Source: Pagrus major
Taxonomy: Eukaryota; Chordata; Actinopteri; Spariformes; Sparidae
Assembly (NCBI RefSeq): GCF_040436345.1
Contig: NC_133230.1
Span: 18,982,197-19,046,196 of the forward strand
DNA: 64,000 nt
Direction: 5' to 3'
Below, piece by piece: positions 11,530-24,644 of the stretch. Under the pieces are notes generated by a model. The model was not told the origin of the DNA. It saw only the letters and a program-made list of their open reading frames with translations, and did not search any database. The translations under genes and the position numbers were made by a program. Position 1 is the stretch's first letter. The number at the start of each line of letters is the position of its first letter.

Positions 11530-14500
11530 CAGTACAAGTGAAATGCATTTTGCAATTTGATTACATAATCTTTTCCCACCCAACCTTGAGTATCTTCCAT
11601 GATGTAGCCCCACCATATCTTGCTTGACAGGCCTGTCTTGCCTAGTTACAGTTGCTTAGCTAAGATTGGACAACTACTGTCAAGGACTTGAAAGGCCATC
11701 AAGTCAATCAATTACTTCATTCCGAGAACAGAACGTGGATGAATCATTGAAGTTTCTGTAAAAACTCAGTCAGTTGCTCTAAGAGAGAAGGAGAGGATGA
11801 CTTTGTGATTCTTCAGCAATAATCAGCAGGGGCATTTGAAATGGAAAACCAGACTGAAGTAATAATTCTCCCTCATCTTGAAGTATAATTGCAGTGAGGC
11901 ATTTGAGGGGAAAAGAGCAGCAACTAAATTTCACTCTTGAAGATTTGAAGCCGTTTGCAAGTTGTACCTCAGGAAGTGTTTTTTTTCGCTGGCGTCATCA
12001 CGTCTGATGGCCTGAGCCCCCATGTATCTGTCGCAAAATGTGATTTTTGTGTCGGCTACATTTATTTTGCAAGCATTTCACATTTATCCGGCACGATCCT
12101 GCTAAGTTGCATCGATTTGTCACGAGAGATATTAGCCTGTCACGACCCAGGTATATATTTTGTGGAAAGATTAACATTCCCCCCTAAGCTCAGAGTGCAG
12201 CTGCCATTTTCCAAAGTGCTTTATATTTTCTTCCTTTGCTTCAGAGTCAAGAGCCAAAAGTCTTAAGTGGAATATTTCTGCCAATATATAGATCATGTGC
12301 TGACACTCTCCACCATTCCCCTGATTTATTTCTCTTTCTCCTCACACTTCTTCCTCTATATATTTTATTTCTGCCTCAACTACAGCTTTTGCTAGTTAGT
12401 TGAGTCTCAAGTCCTTCATCGTGGAATAAATTGCAATTTGAACTTTGTTTTTAGTGGAACGAACAAACCAGTACTGATTTTGTGCAGCCATAAAACAAGA
12501 TAGACTAGATTTACAACCTCATTAGCAAAAATCCAACTTGGCTTAAGAGTTGTGTTCTGACAAGCATATATCACAGATGGCAAACTCTGTTGGGTGACTT
12601 TAAGAAGTAGAAACGGAGTGAGATAAAGTGAATGTGCTCTGTGCTGTGATACAGAAATAATGGAGGGAATGGAAAGAAGGGAGAAGTGATGCATGAAGAA
12701 ATGAGCAGGAAGGAAGACACGGAGCAAAGGTGGGGCGCAAAAGATCAAGATGTTGCATTGAAACTGCAGGAGCTTAGTGTCGACACAGCAGGAGGCCAGT
12801 GGAGGCAAAATCATGTCAGGGAATATCACGCTGTCACAAATCACATCGCCAACTCCCAGCTGAGATTGATCCGTCAACCTTCTGCTACCCGGCCTTAGTT
12901 TTTTACTTCCTCGTGATGCAGCTAAGACATTTCTCTGTGAGGAATTGCTGTGTTGTCATGAGCAGGTGACGGTGGTACCAGTGTGGGATCGCAAGGTCAG
13001 GGCTGTGACTGGAAGTGGCAGAAGAGGATTAGTGGCCCAGTGAAGGGAGAGAGCGGCCTCCCCTGCAGTGGAGAACCAGCTGGTCAGCAGGCCGGCCAGC
13101 CCTGCTCCATCTGTCAGTCACCTGCTAGACCCGCTGGGAGCTCTGGTAAATCTCTCCGCCTCCCGTAGCTCCCCGAGATTATGTCATTCAGTTTGGTCCT
13201 GCAGTGCTTTATCTGTGATGGAGGTCTCATGGAAAGTGGCATCAATATCAACATGAAAACAGAACAAACCTCTAAAAAGTAACAGGTTGAATCAATGGAG
13301 CTTTTGGACAGATTGGGAGTCAAAACTGGCTGCAAACACATAATCTGTAGTTAACATGAAGAATTGAAGAAGTGCATGAAGTATATGAAGTACATGAATA
13401 AGTAATGTACGCTCGAGTTTAATCTTGGGGCCTCACATAAAAAAGTCCCTAGATTTGACACAAGCCAATGATCAAGGGTCATTGACCAAGCTGCTATATT
13501 TTGACGCGTTTAGACTAAGAACCGGCTGGTCTTTGCAGATGTGCACAACTTGACACATTGTCAGATTAAACATGACCCGCTGTTATTCAGTTCCAGCAGA
13601 GAGTGGACAACGATGGGCTGAAAGGTAGTAGTGCCCCCCTGTGCCCGTGGATCTGCTGGGCAGAAACCTGACGCTCAGAACAACTGGAAGAAGGAGGTGG
13701 ACAATGGCGGGCAAACATTTTGTTCACAGTGAAAATATTAATTATGGTTTACACTTGTGATGTCAATGATGAATGCGATGATTGTTTTGGACGTTCCATC
13801 CAATTTCCGTCAAACAAAGAGCTCATCTGTGCTACAGCAGGTGCAGAGATTACATCAACAAAATGTTCCACCAAAATGTCATCAGTCAGATGAGGTTAAC
13901 GGCTTTGTCGATAGACAAATAGTAAACAGCGGAGATTTCCTGCTACCTGTGTACTTAAATGCACGGCACACTTTGTCTCTGCATCTTACGGTGACCTCGT
14001 ACCATTGAAAGTCTGAATGAAAACAACAAAATAAGGTGACATTGCAAGATAATTCATAACTGGAAGATCGTGTGATGAGGAGATTTTAGATTGTTGTGCT
14101 GACAACTGTCATCAGATTTTGATCCTAGATATACCTGATATCACCATTTTCCTTTTTACATGTTCATGTAGGATCTCATTGCTAATAGTGAGAGGTTGAT
14201 TAAAACTTAGCTTCGCAGGGAATGCCCACGTAATGACAGTGTAATGTACAATGTGTGAACGCTTCCTAATCAGACTGGTTAAACCCAGTTGTTTCTGGAA
14301 TCTTCTGAAGACTTCCCAGGAAATGTTATTTTCCCAAGCCTTCAATCACCCCAGTTCTGTCACCGCCTCTGTTCTGTATCTCATCCATACCCAAGTCAGG
14401 TACCGAAAACAAAAGGTGTTTTTTTTTTTCCTCCCTCCCTTTTCGAAACGATGCTGCATTTTGTTTTTACTGCTGAATCCCTCTGACAGCTGTTGTGGGT

Positions 14501-16010
14501 TCCTGTCAAAAAGTGTTGTTTCATTTTTTTTTTCATTTCTCAGTCTCCGTCACACTAACAAGGAGTGAATAAACAGAAGGTAGAGAAGAAAAAAAAACAG
14601 CTCTGGAAATGCCTGTGCCCAAGAGAGTCAGCAGATTTCTGGAGCTTGGAGAGGTTAAACTCTACGACATGATCTTTGGAATTGTTTTCTCCTCCGTCTG
14701 ATATACATGCAGAAATGTTGAGAAAAAAAATTATACGGCAGGCTGAGAGCTGGAGTAACAGTTTTTCGATAATGGCTCGGTTTCGCTCATGTTGCCGCCT
14801 TTGTGCTGAACACTGAAAGCTGCTGTCTCTCCCCAACAATAACAGATGTCAAAATCATGTTCTCCTAAAAGTTTATAACTCCTGTGTGCTTATTGCAGCC
14901 ATCTTAGTAGAAAGCCAATTGTGTTTGATTGACTGTGACTGTGATTGGCAGAAACTTGGCTCTATTGTTTGGCCACTCATGTTATCACATTTGAGAAGCC
15001 CGGTTAGCCTGCAGCAGTAAAAGCAAGAGGGGGATATTGGCTCCTGAGTAGCTGGCATTGAGCCTCTTTCAGACAGGCAATTCCAGGGGAGCAATTGTCT
15101 GGTTTAATTGCTCTAAAAAAGAAAGACAGAGAGGCGGTGAAACTAACAAGCTGTCTACAGAATCAGTAATTTACAGGCTCTGTGATAAAAACAGATTTAT
15201 ATTTTTCTATTTTTTCCCCTCACTCTCTCTCTCGCTGTTCCAGTTATAGTAAAATATTCACAGGGTGGGTTATTGGGCCTGTGTAATTTGCAGCTGAGAT
15301 TTGCACAGTAGGACGGACAGAATGATTTCTCCAACTCTCAGACTGATTTGATGGGCCTGAGATGTCTACCGCTTCATCACCTGGCCCATTTCTGAAGTAG
15401 AAAGCACTCAAATTTATTTTTTTTTAAAGAAATTGTTCAATATACATCTGAATCTCAATCGGAGACACAGTTGGTAGATATTCTGTTTTCTCTTCAATTT
15501 TAAGAGGAAATAGCAAACAGGTTCATTTTGTGATGTTAAGAAGTCCTTCATAGTAATGTTGTTTTTGGGACTGAATGTGTTTCTTGTTTTGCTTATTTAC
15601 TTTACTCACTATATTTCCATTGCACTTCAAGTCAATTCAAATTTTAGCTCTAGACTTTAAAATGTCTTCATAAATAAGGCACAAACTGGACCAAAAACAC
15701 AACCTCCCTCCAGAAACATGACCTTCATTCTCTTGACTTGCTTATCATCTTCTTCAGGTTTGTTTACCTTTCCATATTGTAGAAACTGACATTTCCATTT
15801 CTTTTTTTTTTTTTTATCATAAAGCAGGTCTAGTGATGTCACAACTATACAGTCACCACCTTAATTAATGCCCCCAGCATGGCTGTGGTTGCAAAATCAC
15901 CAAAAGAGCTGATGTGAAATAAACACAGTTGGCTGTGTCTGCCCAGGCTTGTGAAAGCTGACCAATCATAGCAGGAAGTGAGCCTTATGTAGTTTTAGTT
16001 CAAAGGTAAG
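11530..16010. other. Gene-free DNA with a possible regulatory block
   Basis: No supported gene. The segment about 11,985-12,170 is complex and non-repetitive (GCGTCATCACGTC, CACGAGAGAT) and could be a regulatory element. Poly-T and pyrimidine runs occur at 14,418-14,445 and 15,800-15,815. A 153-codon minus-strand frame (12,416-12,877) looks like chance. Confidence 0.4.
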
Positions 16011-16012
16011 AA

Positions 16013-16120
16013 ATAGAGCCCAACCGATATGCACTTTTTGGGGCTGATGCCTGATGGTATTTCGATATCACAATGTCGTTTACGAACATACTGTCATTAT
16101 TCAGTGCCTGAAAATTATTC
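16013..16120 (+). mobile_element. Fragment of a hAT-like MITE (AGAGCCCAACCGATAT end)
   Basis: Begins AGAGCCCAACCGATATGC and continues with GGGGCTGATGCC, matching a widespread teleost hAT-type non-autonomous element whose end reads roughly AGAGCCCGACCGATAT. No opposite end is obvious within 700 bp, so it is probably truncated. Confidence 0.5.
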
Positions 16121-16124
16121 CACA

Positions 16125-17995
16125 ATGACAATCATGATGATTATTTAATGATCTCATTAAAATTGCAAGAATTATATGTATAGTAAATATGAGTTATTGA
16201 TGAGTTGAGGTAGCAGCAAATCTAAACAAGTTCTGCAATGAATGACTTCATAGTCGTCATTTAAAGAGATAGGAGCTCAAACGAAGCGTTCAGACGGAGG
16301 TAGAATACAGTTGCTGCAGCAATGAACAGTATGTAAAGAAAAATAATGTGTTTTTTTAACATTAAAGTATCCAAACCAAAAATAAAAGTATTAACCTGAT
16401 AATTATTTTAATATGGGTTCTTCCAGTATTTGACAGGGGGTCGGATGATTACAATATCATCAAGCATACAGTTTTAGCCATTCTGCCTCTAAAAGACAAC
16501 CGAGTCCTATATTTCACTGTCAAAAATGCAGCTACTGCAGACAGACAGTCTGACATTTCAGGGTAATTTTCTCCTAAGACTTACCTGGATTTGAGCAGTG
16601 CATAACCTACATCATGGAGGCAGACAAACAGCAGGCACCAGAGCGTCGGCCAAATGAAATACGAGCCTTTGATCCTGCCACAGATATACCCTTTCCATCT
16701 ATTGTTGTCACAAAGTAGCTTCACTTTTACACAAAATTATTGATTGTTCTTCACAGAATTAATGACCTGTGAAATCTGATTTGGAATCTCAGCGGTGAAC
16801 ACAGAGGAATACCAAAATAGGGGGGAGAGGGGGATAGGGTAAGAGCACAATGTGTACAGTAGTAAATCAATGTGCCACAGACACAAATGCATCCGAAATA
16901 TTGAATAGTCATGTCAGGGCAAATTCATGCACATATGTGAAGCTGAGCAGGAGGAAATGGGCGCTAAGAGGCACAGGCACATTCACAAAAACAAAGTGCA
17001 TAGTGTTTGTGTGTGTGTGTGAGGTTGTGGACCATGGCCTATTCCTCTCCCCTCTGCAGCAGCCTCCATACATATTCATAACCTCCCACAGCGGTAGCAG
17101 AGGAAAGAAGGGAGGGGAAGAAAGGTGTAGGAGGAATAAGAATTTCAGTGTGTGCAAGTTAAAAGGAAAGGAATAAGGAACACAGCATTGTGTGTGTGTG
17201 TTTGTGCCCATATTGTTCATTCGGGTATCTTTTCCTCCATGATCCTGGACAGTCTGGGTTTGAAAACATGAACTGAAGTGTAAACTAGAAGCCATAAACA
17301 AGACGACAAATGAATGCCGTTATTATCAATCTTTCGAGAACACCATTTGCGGTTCACATGACTTCCACTTTATGGACTCTGCAACAATACGCAGGGTGAT
17401 TTAACAGGGATACGGGAACATTTTCCGGTTCATAACCATTAGCACCACAATTAAATTCAAATGGATATAGAAGCTCATGCAAATATGCATGGAATATATC
17501 AAGGTCTAATGAATCATCGGTGGAGGAGCCTCAGACTGTCTGTTTATGAAACAGACTCTTCTGCATTTCTTCTGCTTATAGATATCACTGATCGATAAAG
17601 TATCAAGGTTTTTTTGCTTGCAGAATATTCTATGTGTTTACTTCCTATGTGAGGAGAAAGGTTTTGAGAGCAGGACTGGTCATCACTCATTCAGCTGGCT
17701 GTTTAAGGGTTAGGACCTGGTTTTTAGGGTCAAGTGGGCTGCATTAGAAAATAAAAAATTGCCTATTCAAGGGCTGCATTGATTGGGGTTTGTTGTCTCA
17801 AGTACTGGGAAGACAATGAAATACAATCCAGTTTGAATAATACACTAGACCAATGACTTTGAAGGTCTATTATATGCCACAACACTGCACCGTGGTATAT
17901 CATGTTAGAAAGAGGAATTTCATGATTGCACCAAAAATAATTTGACCTTTTGTCGCAATGACTGCAAGGATACCAGTAGAAAGACAGAGCTTGAG
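16125..17995. other. Gene-free DNA
   Basis: No exon structure. A short TG tract lies at about 17,010-17,022 and a purine-rich patch at 17,100-17,170. Frames of about 110-130 codons lack any domain. Confidence 0.4.
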
Positions 17996-17999
17996 TGTA

Positions 18000-18345
18000 T
18001 TTGATTAGCCCAGTCACCAGGATATAATGTTCACAGTTAATGTTTCTGCAAACCACGGGTACATCTGAGGTTGACGTTTGTACCAGACACAGCATATCAT
18101 GTTCACATTATATGCTTATTGGAGGACTTTCACATGATGAGATGGAGGGGAAGGAGGTGGTGTCATTGCAACCTACAAGGCTGCTAAACAAGCGACTGCA
18201 GTTCGAGGCTGTGGCTACATTTCCAGCCATTTTATTGGAGACCTTAAACAACAAGTCAAACCATTTCCAGGTGTTTTTGTGGCATCCTAAACAGGTATTT
18301 TAAGCCAAACCATGATGTTTTACTAACCCTAATACAGAGAAATTG
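18000..18345 (-). repeat. Dispersed repeat family A, copy 2 (inverted)
   Basis: The reverse complement aligns with 27,975-28,345. Shared blocks include AAAACATCATGGTTTGGC, AAAATACCTGTTT, GCTGGAAATGT, CCAATAAGCATATAATGTGA followed by ACATGATAT, and TGGTTTGCAGAAAC. It covers the right part of the family only. Confidence 0.8.
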
Positions 18346-18470
18346 AAGATGTAATACACTGACACGAATCAGAAATGGTGGTTCATTATAATCGTTGACA
18401 AGTGAATTGTAATTGAATCGGGATCATGATGTCAGTGAAGATTCACACCTCAAGTTCTCACAAGAACAAA

Positions 18471-18494
18471 TGTGTGTGTGTGTGTGTGTGTGTG
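18471..18494. repeat. (TG)12 microsatellite
   Basis: Uninterrupted TG dinucleotides. Confidence 0.95.
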
Positions 18495-18659
18495 GCATAT
18501 GAACAACTGTGAAACATTTTGTCACCTGCTTGCCCACCTCCTCCTGTATTTGCTCTTCACACATATCTGTCACACTCATCTAAATCTCTATTTCCCTTAT
18601 TTCCATCATAATTCCTCCATCTATTCTAGTTAGTCTCCCTCGTCTCTCTTTAGCCTTAT

Positions 18660-18900
18660 TCAACTGTGTGTTTCTGCAAAACATGCGAGCATGGCAAATG
18701 AAAGTCTGTCATTATCTCGGTTTGATCTCGTTCAGTTGAAACAGGGAGACGGGTTTGATGTTGTTTTGGCATTGATTGGTCTAATAGCATCACGTGTAAA
18801 TGACCCCCTGTCATTCTCTGCTGAGTTTAACAACACTTTCATGTTTGATTTCAACAGTTATGGAAATGATATGATTCATAACTGTACGGCAGGCAATTAG
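18660..18900. promoter_or_regulatory. Candidate noncoding element containing a 69-codon frame
   Basis: Complex block without repeats, bounded by a microsatellite-rich zone. A plus-strand frame (18,691-18,897) is open over most of it, but it matches no family I know and has no ribosome-independent support such as codon bias or splice sites. A regulatory block is more likely than a small gene. Confidence 0.3.
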
Positions 18901-19399
18901 TACACACAGGCACGCATACTCTCACACACGTCCATGAAATCCCCATGGACCGCTTGATGGGGTGTATAATGTGTTTTCATGTTCAAAGCATTTTACAGTA
19001 GACTTTCTTCAGGGTTTTAAAGCATACCAGACTGTTTGATCATCCACTTGACACTCTGTGGAGCTTTACTGAGCTCGAGGAGCCCACACATCCTCTATAC
19101 AGGCCTGGACAGCAGAAACCAGACTCATGCTGTGGAGGGACAGAGGTTAGTGCACACATTTCTTGACAGAACAGAGAAAAATAAATGTTTCTTTTGGAAA
19201 AAATAACATTTTATTTCCCTGCCCAGATATGAGAGGTCCAGGAGGGTTGTTTGGAAACACTTTAGACTTAGACTTAATGCCTATTCTAGTGTTGCTAATA
19301 ATTACATCTAAAAAAGCATCAAGGAAAAACACTTAACAGCACGGTGCATGAGTACCATGTTTACAAAAAAGTTTATAGAAATTTTACACCAAAATTAGG

Positions 19400-20340
19400 T
19401 TTTTAAAGATTTAATATGTAGGAATTTTGCATTAAAACCTGTTTTATATTTTGTTGAGTTGTGTACTTACATTATTGCAGATGTTTCCAACCATGTTCGA
19501 ATCCAGAGAAATCCACAAGTTTATTCAAGGTAACGGTGTGTTTCATTAGGTCTCCTGTTGCTATTTGCAGGACAGGGAAGTCCACCAATGAGACTAAACT
19601 TAACACAAATAACCTCCTCTTGAACATTTGTACCTCAGTTTTTTTAATTGTGTTCTTCGCCAGCAAAGTGAATTTAATTGCAGGTCATTTGTGTTTACTT
19701 AGATTACTCAGGCAGTGTTTATCCGCCCCAAACAGCCAGATTACTTAACTGTACACTAGCTGTAAGCTAACGTTAGTGAGCAACGGCACAAAACGAGGGT
19801 TTGTATGTCTGTGTTTAAATTCAGGCTGACTCTCAGTGAATTTAGCACCTACCAGAGGTCCCGGTTCAATCTCTTCTTTCCCCCTCTCCTCTCCGTAACA
19901 TTACATTCATGAAGTAAACACACATTTCCCCTTCGGCTCCAGCTGGCAGTCAGCATTACAGAACATAAACACCCGTCAATGGAGGTCACCGCTGCGGATC
20001 GTTGCTGCAGTCAGGTTGATAAACAGGAGTGAACATAAATCCACTTTTTAATCCTAAATCTTTGAGCTCTCCTCCCATTGGTAAATGGCTTTGGATCAGA
20101 GCAGAATCCAAAGTGACTCCAGGTGTATATTAGAAGGTCTGGCTCTTCACCTGACTGTCCAGCAAGCTCTAAGCAGCTGGCCTCCCTGCTCCCGTTAGCC
20201 TGGTGGTTAAAACCCATTTCATACACTGTGATCCATTGTCTTTCGTTCAGTTCCGGCTGTGGACTATCATTGCATGCCACTCACTCCCTGCCTGGTTTCT
20301 TGTCTTCTCTTAACGTCCTCTATTGAATAAATTCAAAAAT
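19400..20340. mobile_element. Probable old TTAA-type MITE remnant
   Basis: The left edge TTTAAAGATTTAATATGTAGG resembles the TTAAAGGTCCAATATGTAAG ends seen at 57,938 and 61,270. The following sequence (ATGAGACTAAACTTAACACA near 19,590) is familiar from teleost repeats. A matching right end was not located, so the extent is a guess. Confidence 0.35.
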
Positions 20341-21057
20341 TTGCCCCAAAATACTTTGAATAAGTCCTATTTATACATTATTACATACATCCTGAGAGCT
20401 GACTAAAGAGAGAGTAAAGAAAAAAATCTAAATCTTAACAACAATTAAAAACTGGACTGTGAGATAGTAAGTCATTAAAACTTGGAGTTCCTAGATATCT
20501 TTAAAGAATCTGACGGCTGACCATGTCTTAATAAATCAATGCTGCTTCACCCTGTCAGGCTCCAAATCATGCAAAAACAGGCACTACTTATACCTTTGGT
20601 TCAGGGAAACTAAGATAGGCATTATTCATGTTTTAAATTGGTTTAAAGATTAAATAGTGATTTGAACAATTGGAAAAACAATGACAGATTAAAAGAAAAT
20701 AAGTTTTGCAGTCCTCATAACTACTTCATTATGTGCATATTACTTACTGTTTTTGCGTTTCTTTGACCAGGAATGCATCATTTCTACTTAACCGTTCAAC
20801 CATAATGCGAGGAAGAAAGTAAGGCTCGCACAGCTACTATCTAATTAGTGTATTTATGTAGCTGACACTTCAAGTCGAATGTCTTCAATCACTTTCGGAT
20901 GGAGAATCCAATTCATGTACAGTATGTTCTCTGCCCACACTGGCTATTAGCTACCTCCGCTTGCCTAATTACTGTCATTCATCCTTTATCAATGAGAAGT
21001 GGTGGGAAGCAGCTGCTACCGGGTGGCAGTGCTCTCATATGCATGCAAATATACATG

Positions 21058-21062
<5 letters not shown>

Positions 21063-21109
<47 letters not shown>
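21063..21109. repeat. (CA)n microsatellite, about 47 bp
   Basis: Perfect CA dinucleotide array preceded by GCGCGC, a potential Z-DNA-forming stretch. Confidence 0.95.
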
Positions 21110-21111
<2 letters not shown>

Positions 21112-21289
21112 TAAACATACTGCACAGAAAATGTCACTCACTAAGAAAAACATGATGGAGAAACGGGGAAAGTTTTTGCATATTTTACGTTTCTAAGTGA
21201 TCTTCTGCCAGTGGCGTGCGTCTGTATTTGGTATTCCCACGCTTTCTCCTAGATCACATAGTGTAGCAAACTAAGCCTGTGTGTGTGGA

Positions 21290-21309
21290 GGGGGGGGGGG
21301 GGGGGGGGG
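21290..21309. repeat. Poly-G run of 20
   Basis: Twenty consecutive G preceded by GTGTGTGGA. Long enough to fold as an intrastrand G-quadruplex and prone to length error in sequencing. Confidence 0.95.
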
Positions 21310-22539
21310 TGATATGCAGCAATCTATTTAAGGCTGTCTCTCTGACACCGAGGTGATGGCATATTTTATTAGCTCGTGCTCAGGGACCGGCGAGAATCTC
21401 ACCTGAGAACTCAACTGTGACACTGTGGATCCTGAACTCCTTTGTTCCTTCTCATCTGTCTTCCGATCCTGTTTCAGCTCCTTCGAATCATCCTGCCTCC
21501 TTCTCTCCCCGCCCACCCCTTCCACACCTTAATCCCTCTGTTATTCTTACTTCCCCTCTCTCCTGCCTCAATCCTCCAGCCGCTCACTCTGCCCGGGCCC
21601 TCTCCTTGCAGCTCCAACAACAGGCGCCTGTTATCGCCGAAAACGATCCCGCCATGCTGTGCCTCCTCCCACAAACCGGCCTCCTCTCATGACAACTGGC
21701 TAATTAGGTGTCACCACGGAAAATGAAAGGTAAAGGGACAGCAGATACGGTAAAGCCATAAAGCTGTCAACCTCTCTCACTTTTGGTAAGAGAGGAGGGG
21801 GATTGGAAGAGGGTGAGATGAGGTAGATTATATATTATAGAGGTCAGTAAAAGAGTGAAGAGCGTTGGAAGGACGATGAATGGATGAAGGGATTGGGAGG
21901 AATTAGGGGGTAGGGGGATTGAAAGCTAGATAAATGCCGGTGAGAAGGAAAAGATGAGAGAAGAATAGATATGCGCTGAGAGACGTGGGAGGGGAGAAGG
22001 TAAGAAAGTGATGTGAGAGGCAAAGGCCACTGCTGCTGTTCTCTGTGGCCGCTAATAAAATGCTCCAGTCAGACCTCTTGCATGTGCACACATGCATAAG
22101 GAAACACACACTAACACACACAAAGGGCAGGTAGACTTCCTGATCGATTGAGCCATGCCCTGCTCTGACGTCTCAGCAGGCCTCAAGATGAATGAGTTGA
22201 CCTACCAAGGAACAGAGAAAGAAGAGGAAAGAAGAAAAAACAAACCTTTGGCTTTTAAATCTCAGAGGTTTGTGTCATGTTAGTCACAGGATGGGAGGGT
22301 GTGTATCAACACTGGCTACCTCTTTTTTGTTTCTCTCTGTGTGTGTATAACCTTGTCTCCTAAAAATCAATTCTAACCACTCACACAAAATGTTTATTCT
22401 GAATGTATGACCCAACATTTTTAGGGTTTATTCAGAAAGTCAAGGAAAGTCAGATATGGTCAGAGACAAAATGTGAACTTGACTTATCATCTGCCTAAAT
22501 ACCAAAATAGCTGGCTTGTATGACAGCATTCCCCACCTC

Positions 22540-22700
22540 TCTTTAGCCTTCACAAATGGGTGTCATCACACCCTGATTGGCCATGAGGGGAATGCCCCAA
22601 GCTGCCCTTAATCATTAATTAGGAGCCTCTCCACGCCCTGCAGAACAGGTGATCTGAATCTACTGCAATCAACCCAGAGGGACTTTGGCATTCAGCTAAA
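22540..22700. promoter_or_regulatory. Candidate short noncoding regulatory block
   Basis: Complex sequence with CTTAATCATTAATTAGG and ACAGGTGATCTG (E-box CAGGTG), no repeats and no open frame. Weak, composition-based call. Confidence 0.25.
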
Positions 22701-23479
22701 ATAAAAGATAGTAAGTACCAAATAATGGGACTATTATATAAATTGTTTTAATCTGACATAGGAAAGGTTAGGAAATCACTGTTTTGGTTAAAGGAAAGAA
22801 ACCACTATAAACTGTTGGTAAGAAAAGGGACATCAATTTCCTGTATCAAGGTAACCCACTTTTATGACCTAGCTATCCAAACCAAAATCCTCTCTTAACT
22901 TGTTGGCAAGTAGTTTAATAGTGCCACAGTAATTCTGCCTTTGCTTCTTGGAGAGGACGATAATTACTCTCATGTCCGCAGGAGGTCGCTTGCAGGAATA
23001 AGTGCAAGCCAGGCAGTTAAAATTGTTTGAACAAGAAATCAATGCTGTCATTTTTCTGGTTTCTGAGTCCAATCTCTGTGAAAAAAAAGAAGCAAAATGT
23101 GAAAGACGAAAGGTGACAAAAGTGAACTTGAAACAATGATTTGAAATAAATAAACAGTCGAGTCTCACGCCAAAGCCAACTTTGATTTATTGCTAACTTA
23201 AATGATGACTTGATTGGTAACGTGAAGTTATGAATGAATTGCGAGCCTCCATTCTTTTCTATCTCCATCAGATAAATGGCAAATGGCTTTGTGATAATAC
23301 CAGGATTGCCACAGTAACACAAGAGGAATCGCTACAGCTGAAGTCGGCCTGTTTATGCTGTGTTTGTATCTAGTTGTGTGTCCCTGTTGTCGACTGTGCA
23401 AATCTGTCTTAAACTGAGCCATACCCAGAGACAGATTTGAGCTGCCTCTGTTCACCCAGCGCTTGAGAACCATCCATCA

Positions 23480-24030
23480 CCTCTCAGCTGATGGTCCACC
23501 GCTGGCCGACCTGTCACTGCCACTCAGACAAGGCAACACTCACACAGCGGCCAGGAGAATGACTGTTGTGCACTGAAAAGGGCACATCGACTAATAATTG
23601 GAACGGTGCCCACGCTGAGCTCGGGGCTAATTAGCTGTGTACCACCAAAAGTGTGACCTCCATACTAATAGAGGATATTTTGTCAGTAGCTTTTCAGTCG
23701 ACAGCAGGTAGCTGAAAACAGACTCACCTACCATTCACATATCCTTCGGTACAATCACGAAACGTTAACATAATATAATCACTCTCACAAATATTCAGCG
23801 ATGATATTAATTCTTCATTAAGGCAATTATGAACAAGAGCATCCAATCAATCAATCTCATTAGCTTCTTTGTCAAGTAGACGCTCTCACTTCCCTGCATG
23901 GCATACAGTATTTATGGCTGTGATGCTCATTTAGTGTCAGTGCTTATTTAAGTCATTGCATAGCTATGAAAATGCCCGCTCACAGATGGCTGCCTATTAC
24001 GTTCCATATAGAACGAATAAATGAGAATAT
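23480..24030. promoter_or_regulatory. Candidate conserved noncoding element
   Basis: About 550 bp of complex, non-repetitive DNA with many homeodomain-like cores (CTAATAATTGG, GGCTAATTAGCTG, TTCATTAAGGCAATTATG, CAATCAATCAATCTC) and a CCATATAGAACG block near its end. No coding frame of note. Of the desert blocks, this is one of the most enhancer-like by composition. Confidence 0.4.
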
Positions 24031-24514
24031 TAGTCAGGGAGATGATGACTACACTGTTTCATGAGAATGGCTGTAATTTTCTATGCACAGTAATAATGAC
24101 AGAATGCAATCCCTTGTTTAAGAGAACAGCAGGTACTGGTGGCTTTGTAGCTGTAACTATGTCGATCTATCAATCGCATACGCACACGAACCTGCACACA
24201 AAGCACCTGTCTGGTGAACTAACAGTCCTCGCCACACAAGCCCTAAAACCATCTTTGAAGCAGGCCTGGGTCAAGAAAATCACTGAGGCTGATTCTGACA
24301 TTAGAGGCGTGCACAGTAGCCACGGCGAAGACTGCATGCAGGAAATAGCTATGAAAAAGTAGCATACAGCGTACGGCTGATAAAATACAAAGTGTACACT
24401 AAATTTATTCAATCATGAATTAAATGGCTTATGTCGGGTAGTAACAGTAATGCATTTTTTTTAGTAAGCTTATTAGCATCCGAAAGAGGAGAAGTGTGGC
24501 TCCTGGTGACTAAT

Positions 24515-24640
24515 GCCACGCTCCCACCACAGAAACTTTCCACGGGGACTAGGAACCTTTGGAGGAACTGGAGCGTTTCCACCACTGGGATCGGGGTCCA
24601 AATTTAGTTCCAGGGACATTATTTTTCTTTACTTTAGAGT
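24515..24640. mobile_element. Possible hAT-type MITE fragment
   Basis: GGGGACTAGGAACCTTTGG, AACTGGAGCGTTTCCACC and TTTAGTTCCAGGGAC resemble a common fish MITE rich in GGAACT/AGTTCC motifs. No paired ends identified. Confidence 0.35.
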
Positions 24641-24644
24641 TGCC

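Larger units (their letters stand above)
20345..22500. other. Gene-free DNA with a GC/pyrimidine-rich island
   Basis: The stretch about 21,420-21,690 is unusually C-rich for the region (CTCCCCGCCCACCCC, GCCCGGGCCC). The stretch 21,790-22,010 is purine-rich. Overlapping chance frames occur on both strands and no gene can be supported. Confidence 0.4.

Noticed and set aside
12416..12877. 153-codon minus-strand frame
   Set aside because: No recognisable domain, no exon signals and AT-biased hydrophobic content; consistent with a chance frame.
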